DNA from: Xestospongia bergquistia
Lineage: Eukaryota > Porifera > Demospongiae > Haplosclerida > Petrosiidae
Assembly: GCA_963965975.1 (NCBI GenBank)
Contig: OZ014415.1
Coordinates: 6,267,001 to 6,331,000 of the forward strand
Direction of reading: 5' to 3'
DNA length: 64,000 nt
Part shown: piece by piece, positions 1 through 11,063 of the stretch
Layout of the letters: each line of letters opens with the position of its first letter
Position numbering within the stretch: position 1 is the first letter of the stretch
Notes under the pieces: generated by a model
What the model was told of the DNA's origin: nothing
What the model saw: the letters and a program-made list of their open reading frames with translations, nothing else
Database searches by the model: none
Position numbers and translations under genes: made by a program

Positions 1-1351
1 ATTTATAGCCATTCAATGACCATAAATTGGCCAAAGCAACAGCGTCATTTTAACAATGTAACAAAGTTTAAGTAAATTATCATGTTTTCAATATAACTAA
101 CATTAGGTTCTTAAGATGAGTTCATTATGTACACAAGTTTATTGCGAGAAGATGTCATGTTTACATACTCAATTGAAAATATTAAATATCATCAAAAGGT
201 TACAAGTTTGTCAAAAGGGAAGGAATGTTTAGTTAAAATTGCATTTGTATTTAGTGAAGCAAGTCTTAAATATGTTCAACTAATTATTATAAACTATTAA
301 AGAGTAACTCCAGGGAAATGATAATTTTGTTTATTGTACTCAAAGCAACATTTATTCACAATTATCCCTTAATAATATGAAAAATGCTTGAACTGTAAAA
401 AATATGAAGGAAAAGTTTACATTAGCTGCAACCAACTATTTTGCTTCCTATTGTGGGTGGAGTCAAAGAATGATGGGGGTTTGTGTTTTCACATGTCTTA
501 GCCTAACATCAACTAACTATTTGACAATCTTAATATAATAACATAATGTTGATTTTATAGGAGATTATATTGCTATAGTAGATTTATGATATCAAAAGAA
601 ACGAGTTAGCAAGTTGAGCTGGCTTGATTCAATTCTCAAGCAGGTACTTTATGCAGGAATAACTGGTGTATTACCATTATTATAAGTATAGACTATACAT
701 TGAGGTTAAGGTAGATACATGATTTATACATTGATGGCTACATGCCAGAGTTGTATAAACATGTAGCTGCTACTAGACCAAGGTGCATAACTGACTTGTA
801 CTATATTGACCAATCAGATTGCTTTATTTCAATTGCTGCATTAGAAACACTATATCTGTTCATGTATATGTCGAGATCTGGTTATTAGCTTTAACTAACA
901 GAAAAATACTTACCATTTACTTACTTGCAGTAGAAGTAATGGACTTTCTTATTCACACTTGTTTGAAACACACAAAACAACTATTCTGCTAGAGTTTTAC
1001 ACCTTCATTATAACAAATATACTGACTCGTAGTAATAGAAAGATAGGACAGAAATTTCTGTCAAATTGATTGCTATAATATTGGAAGTCACAGCTTCAGA
1101 AAAGAGTATATAAGAACTCTTACACCTCTCTGGGAGATGTACAAATTATTTATTGACCTGAAATGAAGCAATCTGATTGGTCAATTAAGGCATAGCATGA
1201 TACAAATACAGTATATTACTATTGTATTAAAGGAAAAATTCACTTGGTTTGTATCTACACAATATATTCAGTACACATACATTTCTTTCACATTGTATTA
1301 TAAGTAGATATGCATATATACATACATACATATGTACACACATCCATATAT
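1..1351. other. Gene-poor flank with a 26-bp inverted repeat
   Basis: No convincing exon was found on either strand. The one structure is an inverted repeat: positions 806-831 (TTGACCAATCAGATTGCTTT and on) recur as the reverse complement at 1159-1184 with one mismatch. The arms enclose about 330 bp, which suggests an old short inverted-repeat element, but no clear target duplication is visible. The C-terminal exons of PARS2 would be expected here or to the left of the window, and I could not find them. Confidence 0.4.
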
Positions 1352-1860
1352 ACCGTATAGCGGGTTTTTTTCGGGGGGTAAAATTTTCATGGTTTTCGTG
1401 GTTGAGCAACAAACCACGAAATATTTACCCACGAAAGTTAATTAGTTGCAATGTGCCACGCCCATCAATACATACATGTGGTTGCACGCACGTTGTTGAT
1501 CAGCGAGTCTTAGATTCAGTATGGCCTTCTTTCAATACTTCAAGAGGGAAAAGAACAACCTACCCAATCCTCATGGCCCTTTAGCACAATCTGTACCATC
1601 AATTGCCAACTCAGAAGTTCGCTCTGTTATAGAGTCACAGAACAACAAAAATAGAGGCCAATATGCAAAGTACACTCCTGAACAGAAGTCTATGATCGGA
1701 AAGAGAGCTGCTGTACACGTGGTGTACGCCATTTGTACACCACGTGTATAAGGGGTGTGGTTTAGACTAGATCGCTCGACCACAAAATTTTTGCCACAAA
1801 CCAACCAAATTTTTGACATCCACGAAAATTTTGCCCCACGAAAAAAACCCGCTATACGGT
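1352..1860. mobile_element. MITE-like DNA transposon, 509 bp, in a PARS2 intron
   Basis: The left end starts ACCGTATAGCGGGTTTTTTT. The right end is its reverse complement, and the terminal inverted repeats match over about 40 bp with a few mismatches. Both flanks carry ATAT/TATAT, a probable target duplication at an AT-rich site. The element lies directly downstream of the splice donor after the last recognised PARS2 exon (donor at 1875), so it is probably intronic. It contains a short open frame (1521-1751) that resembles the start of a transposase-type DNA-binding region. This suggests an internally deleted derivative of a larger element. The superfamily is not assigned. Confidence 0.8.
1521..1751 (+). 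pseudogene. Truncated transposon ORF with HTH-like segment
   Basis: A 76-residue open frame inside the MITE. Its second half (RGQYAKYTPEQKSMIGKRAA) resembles the helix-turn-helix start of transposon-derived proteins with a (K/R)YTPE.(R/K)..IGK.A pattern. The similarity stops abruptly where a perfect hairpin begins (arms 1714-1727 and 1735-1748). The MITE therefore probably keeps only the 5' end of a transposase-like gene. Independent function is unlikely. The assignment is by eye. Confidence 0.4.
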
Positions 1861-1875
1861 ATATATTGTTCTTAC

Positions 1876-4349
1876 CTTTTTAAAGATGAGAGGAGTAACA
1901 CACACTTTCACAGGAGCAACAGACAATGGCCATATCATTTTACCACTGTATTTTATCAGGTTATATTCTACTATTGCTTGTAACAAACGAGATACACCTA
2001 CACCATAACATCCCATCTGACATAGCCTGAGAGAGAGAGAGAGAGAGAGAGATTAACAATAGACCTATAGTTGTCTTACTGTTTTTGAGAATGTTCATTT
2101 GTAAATGAAGCCTTAAAGACACTGGAATATTTAGTACCCAAATAAAAAGAATGTGCCACCTAAAAAATAAAAAAAAACATTATCATTATCATTCTAGCAG
2201 CTGATATGATCTCTCCTCAAAATTTCTAAGATAACAAAATATAACATTTGTATGTGTAATGTCTTTCGTAAGAACTATACGTTTACATGTATTGATCACA
2301 CAATGCATGGTACCTCAATGCCTCTTGTTTCTTTTAATGGACAGACATTTTGGTAGAATGGACAGTCAGGTAATGATTGAGAATCAATTGATATAAGTTC
2401 AGAGCTAAAACCACGCCCACATCTAAACACATTAGGGAGGTGGTATTTGAATGGCTTGGATTTCAATATTACTCACTTGTCACAGATAATTAGAGTATCT
2501 TCTCCCATAGGTGACATCACATGATATTCATGTGACAGAGAGCCACCAATATTACCAGGATCTGCCTTAACTAATATTACAGTGTTACAATAAACACTTC
2601 AATAGAATTTATCTTACCTTTAGAGACTTGCAGTTCTAATTGAGTAAATATCCTTTCATAAGCTAAACAAATCTGCTCATAGGATTCTAAAGCAGTCTCA
2701 GGACTGACATCAAACGTATACATATCTATAGTAAGGTAAAGATATAACTAATATTGTTAATAGAGACCAGTTTACAAATCAGATTTAATCATAGCAGTAG
2801 GTATGTTATCAAAGTTGAGGGGCTAATATAGTCTCACGTGGTTATCTCTCGCCTTACAGAAAAGAGGATGGTTTGGATAATTTTTTGACATAATTCATTA
2901 TATTGACTAACACACATTAACATCAGCACTTTATTATCAATAGTTGAACTACTAATAGACTCATTGCTCCTTTTATAATTGTTATATCAATATTGCATGT
3001 ACGTGACAAATTTTTTTGGAAAGGTTTAGCTACCCATCCATGTTAAGTTAGGAGCTAGGGTATAAAGCTTGTATTGTCAACACACAGCATATCACTGATT
3101 TGTAAGTAATGTCATGTACTTGTCCTAATAAGCTTTGGTCTAAAACTTGAACAAAGTATGCAGGTTTGACCACTTTATTAGTTAATAAAATATATCTTTA
3201 AAACATTAATCTACACATGTACCTTTCATCCAAAACTCTCTGGCTCTAAGAAGTCCATAACGTGGTCTCTTTTCATCTCTAAATTTTCTATCAATCTATC
3301 TAAGTCCAAATATAAAAACTTCATATTATTAACACTAAATTAAAATCACCTGATATAGTCTGAGAGGTAACTGGCGATGAGAAGAGACTTCCTGTGCCAC
3401 AAGGTCAGTAAATAGTTCTTCATGGGTCTGTAACAAGAATATTTAGTTAATATTATATATGATAGTCACAAAAAGATACACATATACAAGACAATGCTAG
3501 TTAACATCATAAGGTTTAAAAATTGTCTAAGAGAAGTAGATTTATAAATTAGTTGTGATCAACTGATTCCTCATGTTCTTTACTAAAACTTTAAGTCAAT
3601 TAGTGTCCTAATTACAGGGATGTCCTCAAGATGATAGTTCTATTGTAATAGGACATTATAATATAGTTACTTACTGGTCCTAAACAAAACTCTGAGTCAT
3701 TTTGATCCATTAAATGAAACAATTCTTTACCAGTACTTTCCCAACGACCTATATTATAACAATACAATATTACAGGTACAAATAAAATACATATACATGT
3801 ACATGTATTTTATATACACAAATATATGGTACATTACCTAGTGTAAGATGTTACTCTCTTGATGCAATGGACTGACAAGTGTTTAGCAAATTATGCTAAC
3901 CTGATGTCTTCCAAAGATGAGCTGGAGCAAGAATAGGTGCCGTCATTTTGACTCCACCCACTGAGCTCATTTCATTATCAATCAGATTCATTAGTTTCGT
4001 TAGACATCTTTGAGCTAATGGTAACAGATAATAGCCACCAGAAAATGACTGACGTATAAATCCAGCCTTTAAAAGATACTAGATAGCAAAAGTACATAGT
4101 GTAATAGCCCCATTCCTAACACTGGTCTCAGCCCTAATATCAACAGAGACCACTGAGAGCAATATAATGCACAAAGACTATTTACAGGGTATTTCATACC
4201 TTGTAGCTGTCAGTATTTTCGTGTGCTACATCAGGTAGGTCTCTAGTTGGAAGGAATAGTCTAGAGGCGGTAAGAACAGTGTGTCCATTCGAAAAAGTGC
4301 TGAACCCTCTTCTCAACATGTTCCACGCGGGCATTTCAAATTTGCACAT
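1876..4349 (-). CDS. PARS2: Mitochondrial-type prolyl-tRNA synthetase (3' end missing)
   Basis: Charges tRNA-Pro with proline, probably in mitochondria. Ten exons fit with consistent phases: 4349-4200, 4078-3901, 3748-3675, 3427-3350, 3295-3223, 2725-2618, 2561-2477, 2422-2314, 2159-2080 and 2026-1876, about 362 residues. Class II ProRS motifs are clear: RQSFSGGYYLLPLA, the PTHEELF segment, [28 protein letters not shown] (split here as [14 protein letters not shown] and [12 protein letters not shown]), GGSLSHEYHV, ETRGIEVAHSFYLGTKYS and the motif-3 block QMGCYGVGVSRLL. The start (ATG 4349, or 4319) follows an in-frame TGA; the N-terminus has Arg/Ser/Thr and few acids, like a mitochondrial presequence. 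The anticodon-binding domain (about 110 residues) is not found. Either its exons lie left of the window or the gene is truncated. The MITE sits in the following intron. The upstream neighbour is divergent FBXO4. Confidence 0.9.
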
Positions 4350-4515
4350 ACCAATTCATTGTATTAGAGTGTTTACGGTTATTTCTAAAAATAGAACTAT
4401 ATTCATGAGGTAATAGTGATGTTACTAAATATACTTAAAGCTGCGCCTACCTGGACACGTCGACACAAATGACTTGATCAGAATTGAAGTGGTCTGACAC
4501 ACGACCACTAGGTAA
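4350..4515. promoter_or_regulatory. Short shared promoter between PARS2 and FBXO4
   Basis: The PARS2 start (minus) and the earliest FBXO4 start (plus) are only about 166 bp apart. Both promoters must lie here or within the 5' ends of the genes. It is locally less AT-rich than the flanks (GCTGCGCCTACCTGGACACG around 4440), as in bidirectional CpG-type promoters. No TATA box was assigned. Confidence 0.5.
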
Positions 4516-6706
4516 GTGTATAAGAAAGAAAGTAATGTATTCTTAAATCAGTTAAAAATCAACCTAATGACCATGTCAGTAATTCTATCTAATAACAATA
4601 TGGAATCCTCCACTTCTACTGTAGATCCTGTATCTGGAAGCAGTAGTAGTCTACTTCAAGAACTCATTAAAGACCCTTTAAACCTGTTATACCGGTTTTA
4701 TCACAGTACAACAAGGATGAGCGAAGACCTGTCCAATCAGACTCCTGAAAACAAAACAGAAAATGAACTGGTTCAGGAAAGAACAGAATCACCAACACTA
4801 CCTCAAAGAAGACTCCACCCAAAAGCAGAAGACTGTCGAAGTTCGTTACTTGCTGGGACAGCCTCTGTAGTACTTAAAAAATCTGATAATGAAAATATAG
4901 TTGAGTTTATGGATCTGCCAGTTGGTGTCGTTCTCCATATTGCCTCATATCTTGATGCTAAGTCACTCTGTCATTTGCAGCAAACTTGTCATCAGTTACA
5001 CTCTTTGATGAGTGATGAGTTATTATGGAGACAGAGATTGTGGAAGGACTCACATCAATGGCCCGTTGTTGGTCACTTGTCTCATCCTAAAGTATACCAG
5101 GAGGCTTCAGCTGATATGAGTGCTCAAGAAATGTAAAGATGAATCAATGGATGGACAAATAGATAAATGAATGGATAGATAGATAGATGGATGGACAGAT
5201 AGATAGATGGATCAATGGATGGATGGATAGATAGATCAGTAGTTTGATGGATACTTGGATAGACAGATGAACAAAGTAGTATATGAGTGATATCAAGATA
5301 TTTAATCTTTTTTTTTTTTTAGTTACAGCAGTTGCTTTGTTAATCGTACATCTGTTCCTACTCAGCACTCATTTTCTTATCCATTAACACAAAAATTAAG
5401 ATCTTTTATGCGTCGTCTTCAAGGACATGTTCCCAGACTACTCATGTTTGGATCTGGACTGGAAACAGTCCCACTAATAAAACGAATGATAATGGATACC
5501 AATTCACCTTATAAACCTGCTGGAATGTTCCCAGGAAAGGATGGTAAGGAGACATTTGATATCATTTAATAAAAATGATCTACTTTATTTTTCTAACATT
5601 ATAATTTTATTATGATTTTAGGTATTGGGTCTGGTGTGTGTCTAAAACATAAGAACAATTCTGTCAATCTCGTTACTTTATACACTGCAACAAAGTGAGT
5701 AGTTAATGTACAATAATTGATGCATTAGGAATTTAGGAGCCTCTTCTTAATAAGGGACATTTCACTATTATGAGGCAGGCACCAATATGATGGCTGACTC
5801 TCTATTGTTTTAAGTTCTGAATAAAAGAACGAAAGCTTTAGTTGGAGTGGTCCAATGATTATAACTGAATTTAATACATACCCTCATAATTAAACAACTA
5901 TTTCAATTATTCCTTTCTTTAGAGCTGAGAGAACTGCAACAGCCGCTAGAGGTCAGCGTATTAATAAGCTCATCTCAGCCTACAATGAAGATGACCAGTC
6001 AGCACCAGATCTTACGGCTGCTGTACAAGAGCAATGCCAGATGGCTGATGGATTTATATTAGCTGTTGACAGCAGCAACATTAATGAACAAGGTATGTCT
6101 TTGAAATAAGTTGGCACAACAATAAAATTGATGAAGCCAATGTCACTATTAGTACACTGTTAATATGCTGGATTTCTTTACATATTCTAAAGCTTAAAAT
6201 AGAAGTAAGAAACTAAAAATTTTGTAGACTTTTTCTATATGCTTGCCATTTAATGATGTGTCCTTTCTTTCTTTCTCAGGTTTAGATATGGACAAGATCA
6301 TGTTAAAAGCTATGTTACATTCTGGTGCTCAACGTGCTCCTCTACTAGTTCTCTCTTGTCAGTTTCAGCCCACTGAAGTAGAAGACCTTAACTCCACCAT
6401 GCCATCTCTTGATGTGGCTGATAGATTAAAGTTGTGTGACATCAATCATCCTTGGCAGGTTAGCTGTTCCACTATATAACTAATATTACCATATAAGATG
6501 GATGTAAATGTACCAAAAGAATTTATTCTCAAGCCTATTTATTTAATTTTATTCATAACTATTTGGCATCAGTGAACTGATCCTTTCATAAACTATATGG
6601 TCACTTTATCAATTTCTCTCAATTCTAGGTACGAACACTTAATTTACAAACATTTGAAGGTTTAGAAGATGGTCTGGATTGGTTATTAACAGCATCTAAC
6701 AGTTAA
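4516..6706 (+). CDS. FBXO4: F-box only protein 4 homologue
   Basis: Substrate receptor of an SCF (SKP1-CUL1-F-box) ubiquitin ligase. Vertebrate FBXO4 targets TRF1 and is reported for cyclin D1; targets here are unknown. Six exons with matching phases: 4516-5132, 5323-5543, 5622-5694, 5923-6092, 6280-6458 and 6629-6706, giving 445 residues from the first ATG. In-frame ATGs at 4567, 4573 and 4600 are alternatives, and the first 130 residues are low-complexity. The F-box starts near residue 133 (MDLPVGVVLHIASYLDAKSL). The C-terminal half matches the atypical GTPase-like domain of FBXO4 (GKDGIGSGVCLKHKNN, FILAVDSSN, VLSCQF) and ends with DINHPWQVRTLNLQTFEGLE, a family hallmark. Intron 1 holds a GATA/GATG satellite. 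Partial genomic copies lie at 16108-17100, 18553-18607, 23066-23466 and 24906-24957. Confidence 0.88.
5148..5262 (+). repeat. Imperfect GATA/GATG microsatellite in FBXO4 intron 1
   Basis: An irregular run of GGATAGATAGATGGATGG-type tetranucleotides. A shorter run (16368-16434) sits at the matching place in the FBXO4 pseudogene, so the repeat predates that duplication. Confidence 0.85.
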
Positions 6707-7341
6707 TTATTATAACCATGATCACAGATGTGTGTATACATATATTTTATTTTATTTTATTTTATTTTGTTCACATTTTATTTCTATATTGTGTGCTGGT
6801 ATATATTTGTATCCATTGCATTCTATTGTTTCAACTATTTAATTATTACTAAAGTAGCTAACCCAATAGATCTCAGACAATCCATTCAATATATATATAG
6901 AACCCAAGACATTAACAGGTCTGTTTTTGAACTTTTGCTCTTGGGATTATATCATTGAAGAAGTAACTAATTTTAGTGTATTTTGAAGCTTTGTTGCAGA
7001 CTTTTCAAACCGTAATCAAAGAGAGCAATATTACTGACAGCATAAAAAAGTATTATATAGTATGAGTAAGCTAAAGTGGGTAAAGAGTCCAGTTCTGGAA
7101 TAAAGTTGGATAATTACCACATTATAGTTTAACTTAGACTGATTCACTTTGATCAATTATTCAAATATCTTAATTTGTGATTAAAGTAATATAATAATCT
7201 GTTTAATGGATAATAAGGAGAATAAGTGGGTACAAATTTAGTTGCATAATATCTTGCCTCAAGACACAAGATATGTGAGGTAATATCTTATCTATGGAAG
7301 ACTAGAGCTACAGAATGCTAGAAATATAACAGAGAAGCAAG

Positions 7342-7380
<39 letters not shown>

Positions 7381-7590
7381 GTATCTAAAACTTTATTCGT
7401 CTGATTCTCTTTTGTAAACCAATGAAATGTAAAAAGAAAATCAAATTGACACCTGGGACTGCTAGCTTCAATACATTATTTTCTAATTATTAATAGTAAT
7501 TAAGTCCTACCCTCGACAATAATTATATTTTAACTATTCGATCATAAAATCCGTTCCAGGTCTCCAATTTATCACTAACTGAGTCATCAG
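6707..7590. other. Intergenic stretch with microsatellites
   Basis: Starts with the FBXO4 3' flank (AACCATGATCACAG and following), which is also carried by the FBXO4 fragments at 17.1, 18.6, 23.5 and 25.0 kb. It contains a TTTTA pentamer run near 6746-6770 and a TA dinucleotide run near 7343-7378. No gene is seen. Confidence 0.6.
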
Positions 7591-7788
7591 CCTACTGAGA
7601 CAGTCCTAATCAAAGATTGTTCACTCGATACAGCTCCCTTGGAATCAGTTAACTTGCAGGAACAAGTTTTTTTATACAGAGGTAATTAAATACTCTAACT
7701 AATATGTGATTATGACGGATAACATTCTAATTTGACCTCAGATCTACCAGGCATGGACAGCCCGCTACAGAAAGAAAGAGAAACTCAG
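7591..7788 (+). pseudogene. Two possible upstream exons of ankyrin copy A
   Basis: Candidate exon 7591-7681 follows CATCAG and ends at a GTAATT donor. Candidate exon 7742-7788 follows CCTCAG and also ends at GTAATT. Joined, they stay open (91 + 47 nt = 46 codons) and finish in phase 0, which is exactly the phase of the exon starting at 11064 (after TTACACAG). The join would put the gypsy element inside one 3.3-kb intron. The peptide has no recognised domain and does not resemble exon 1 of copy C. They could belong to another gene, so this is phase-based inference. Confidence 0.35.
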
Positions 7789-7802
7789 GTAATTTTTCCC
7801 AT

Positions 7803-8311
7803 TTAATAGAAAGTCTCTGTAGGTTTTAGTCTCAGAACCAGACATTTCACTAGGGGGGACAAAACATCAGGAGAAATTATATTTGTTGCAGAAAGAAATT
7901 TCATTATTAACCACATCTGACCTAAGAAAGGTCCTGCAAAGTCTAAGTGTACTCTTTGCCATGGTTTGCTGTGTTGTTCTAGTGGGTGAAGGTGGGTTCT
8001 TTGGTCCTCCTTGTAGTTCTTTTGGCAGTCCTCACATTTATGAGCCACATCCTCCAAGTCTTTGTTTATGCTAGGCCACCACACATAAGACCTGCCCAGT
8101 GCTTTCATCCTTACTATTCTGTTTCATGCAGCAAGTTCAACATTTTCTCTTGCAAATCTGGTGGTATAACTATTTGCATTCTTTTCAGTAAACAATTTTC
8201 TTCGATGGTTAATTCTTCTCTGTGTTGGTAATATGGTTGTTGTTCAGCGCTTATTTCTTCTGGCCACCCCGTTTTCACACAGCTGAGTATATTCCTGCTT
8301 GAGCTGTTCAA
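7803..8311 (-). pseudogene. Integrase N-terminal part of the gypsy element
   Basis: Contains the N-terminal zinc-binding region (histidine in the HETE area, then CEDCQKN) and the start of the catalytic core (HLDFAGPF, which supplies the first acidic residue). The rest of the D,D-35-E core is missing, and a stop separates the two halves near 8110. Non-functional. Confidence 0.8.
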
Positions 8312-9161
8312 ATACTTTCTCCTCTCTCTTTGTCCACTTCCACTTTACTTCTTTCTTTCTTAATTCGTTAAGGGGGCAGCAACTGTTGACAAATTAGGCA
8401 TAAATTTTCTATAATAATTTACCATTCCCATAAATGATTGTAGTTGCTCTATATTCTTCGGAGGTTTGCCTCCTAAAATTGCTTCTACTTTCTTTTCGAC
8501 TGGGTGAATTCCCTCTTTGTCAATAACATGGCCTAAATATTGTACTGAATCTTGAAAAAAATTGACATTTGCTTTGAAGACCATACTTTTCTAATCGGCT
8601 CAAAACTTCCTCCACATTTGCTAAGTGTTGTTCTTCTGTTTCTCCTGTGATGAGTATATCATCCAGGTACCACACTACTTGATACGGTCCTTGTAAAATT
8701 TTGTCCATTATCCCTTGGAAGATTGCGGGACTGGATGCTACTCCATATGGCAATCTTGTCCATTGGTACAATCCCTTATGTGTATTTATGGTAGTTAAAC
8801 TTTTAGACTTGTCATCCAACATGATTTGGTTATAAGCTTGAGCTAAATCGATTTTGGTGAATTTGTTTCCTCCATTAATTGCTTGAAAACACTCTTCTAC
8901 CCTAGGTAATGGGTACTGCTGTACTTCTAGACATGGGTTGATGGTAACCTTTTAGTCATCACACACTTTCACAGTGCCATCGGGTTTTATTACTGGTACT
9001 ATTGGCGTTCCCCACTTGCTGAATTCTAAATTTCCTTCTTCTACCATGGCATCCAATGCCTTCTCTAGTTTTGGTTTTATAGCAAATGGTACTGCTCGTG
9101 GTTTGTAGAACTTCTCTTGTGTGTTTGGCTTAACTCTCAAATGAACTGTGATACTTTTCAA
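8311..9161 (-). pseudogene. Reverse transcriptase domain, RNase H lost
   Basis: The polymerase core is recognisable: LPYGVASSPAIFQ, the catalytic YLDD box (WYLDDILITG) and the thumb segment with YLGHVID and MVNYYRKFMPN. Lesions include a nonsense codon just after VCDD (about 8953) and a frameshift near 8560-8590. After the connection segment (KWKWTKREEKVFEQLK) the sequence passes straight into pre-integrase sequence. The RNase H domain has therefore been deleted. Confidence 0.85.
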
Positions 9162-9200
9162 CTTACCTAGTCCTGCTCTAAAGACTGTGTTAGTGTATTT

Positions 9201-9596
9201 CTAAAGGAATTTGTCTAGCTTTGTTGACACCTCTTCTTCAACTGAGTTTACTACTTGGTTTGTTAACCTGCTCATCCAATTTTCTCCAAAAAATGCTTGT
9301 ATCCAGTCTCTGCCAAACAACAATGGGCATTTCTCTTTCGCTACATACAGTGTAAATAATTTGGTGCTTTTACCAATTTGGGCCTTCACTGTTGTTTGTC
9401 CAGCAAGTTTCATCAACTGCCCAGTTGCTGATCTCAATTTTCTCGTTGATGGTTCCAATTTCACACTGCAAATACTTCTTGGCACAATTGTGACTGCAGC
9501 TCCAGTGTCAATTTCCATTGGCACTTCCATCTTATTTATTTTTACATTGATAATTGCTTTTTGTTGTGAACTCTTTTCTTGCAGTCCATTTAACAC
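9201..9596 (-). pseudogene. Aspartic protease domain of the gypsy element
   Basis: A retropepsin-like segment of about 130 residues with the active-site motif DTGAAVTIVP and the later FGRDW block. A stop codon separates it from the reverse transcriptase segment, which continues in the same frame. Confidence 0.85.
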
Positions 9597-9599
9597 ACT

Positions 9600-10405
9600 C
9601 TCGGTGTCACTGTCTAGATCTTCAGAGTCTTCTCGTATCTGCTTGATTTTTGATCTTGGCCGCTCTCATTTCATCTTATTTCTACATGCGTCAGCAATGT
9701 GCCCTTCTTTTCCACAGTGAAAACATTTGACTGTCTTAAATTTGCATTCTGCTGGGCAATGTCCACCTTTGTTACAACAGTAGCATCATTCAACTGGTTT
9801 GTCTTTAGTGGCTTGTTCCATTCTCAGGGCTCTGCTTATTTTCTTCCCTCCAATTCGGTGCACTTCTCCTTTGTTATTGTGCATTGTTGAAGTGTCCTTT
9901 CTGCTGCTTCCATAGCAGTTGCAATTTCACAGGCCTTAGCTAACGTCAGGTCTTTTTCTTGCAGTAATTTCATCTTGATTCTTTTGTTTTCTAGCCCGCA
10001 TACAAACTTGTCTCTGAGAGCTTCTTCAAAAAATGCCCCATAGTTGCAATCTTTGGCTAAATGATGTAGTGCTGCCATATAAGTAATAACAGACTCCCCT
10101 GCTTTCTGCTATCTTTGAAGCAGTCTACACCTCTCTGCTATTACAGTTGGTTTTGGTTCTAAATGTTCCGTTAATTTTGTTACTATTTCTTCAAAAGATT
10201 TCGTGTTTGGCTTGTCAGGTGTGTACAAATCTTTCAGTAGATCGTACATTTGACTACCTATAGTGCTGAGGAGAATAGCCACTTTCTTTCTCTCTTCTGT
10301 GACACCATTAGCTAGTAAATATTCCTCCATCCTTTCAGCATAGGATGACCATTGTGTCGTCCCTTGATCGAAAGGTCCTAGAGCATCAACAAGCCTCGTC
10401 ACCAT
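9600..10405 (-). pseudogene. gag-like polyprotein of the gypsy element
   Basis: Begins at ATG 10405. Helical gag-type sequence runs to about 9836, interrupted by an in-frame stop near 10108. It is followed near 9785-9690 by two CCHC zinc knuckles (CYCCNKGGHCPAEC and CFHCGKEGHIADAC), both fitting C-X2-C-X4-H-X4-C. These would bind the element's RNA during particle assembly. More stops interrupt the region after the knuckles. Confidence 0.8.
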
Positions 10406-11063
10406 TTGTTATGTCCTTTACATTATAACAAATATTATTAAGATACTCAGATGATAACAACACTACAAAATCAGAAAAGTGAAGACTATTTATACAGTAC
10501 TGTAATTAGATTCATATTACTAAATAAACAAAGGATGTAATAATAGTCATTAGTTGAACATAACAATTGTCACCTTATCTCATGAAGTCATTATTGAGTA
10601 GCTGACAAAGGTGATCAGTTAATGAGCAGGGGGAGCTAAAAGTCCTTCTTCTCAAGGAAAGAAATAGCCCCTCTCATTTCCTATGCCCATTGTTTAGTTT
10701 TTTTTAATATACTATTTTCGTATACTGTTATTGTACCTTGATACAATATACATACTTATACTATGTATTCTTAATAATATTTCTTGCTACAATTCAACCA
10801 AGCATTGATATTTTATCAGTAGTTGCTTTCAACATAATTGTATAGTTGTGAACTATATTTGGGAAGTATTAAAAAACTAATCTCTATTGTTTTATATATA
10901 ACCATTTACTGAGTCATAGTGCATGTGATAGAATCATAGCAATGTTGATGGTGTTACATTTCTCACTCAAAACTAAGCATGAAGTAGGATTGTACTATGT
11001 GGCACCTTATTAGTTGCTTAAATTCCCAATGTATGATTTTCATTCTTTTTGCTTACACAGGAT
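10406..11063. other. Probable intron remainder before ankyrin copy A
   Basis: No coding sequence seen. The stretch ends with a strong acceptor (TTGCTTACACAG) before the first homologous exon of copy A. Any 5' LTR of the gypsy element should be here, but no partner was found. Confidence 0.5.

Larger units (their letters stand above)
7803..10405 (-). mobile_element. Degenerate Ty3/gypsy LTR retrotransposon, antisense
   Basis: On the minus strand the order is gag, zinc knuckles, protease, reverse transcriptase, integrase, the Ty3/gypsy order. The reading frames are broken by several stops and frameshifts. The RNase H domain is absent and integrase is cut off shortly after its zinc-binding region. 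No pair of LTRs could be matched by eye between 7400-7800 and 10400-10700, so the element is truncated at least at its 3' end. It lies antisense to ankyrin copy A, between two candidate exons of that gene. Confidence 0.9.

Noticed and set aside
1227..1412. Open frame on the minus strand as last PARS2 exon
   Set aside because: It lacks any anticodon-binding-domain motif and overlaps the MITE end.
5144..5368. Repetitive minus-strand frame rich in Ile, Ser, Tyr, His
   Set aside because: It is the translation of the GATA/GATG microsatellite in FBXO4 intron 1.
9211..9720. 169-codon plus-strand frame in the gypsy region
   Set aside because: It is the antisense shadow of the protease and zinc-knuckle region.
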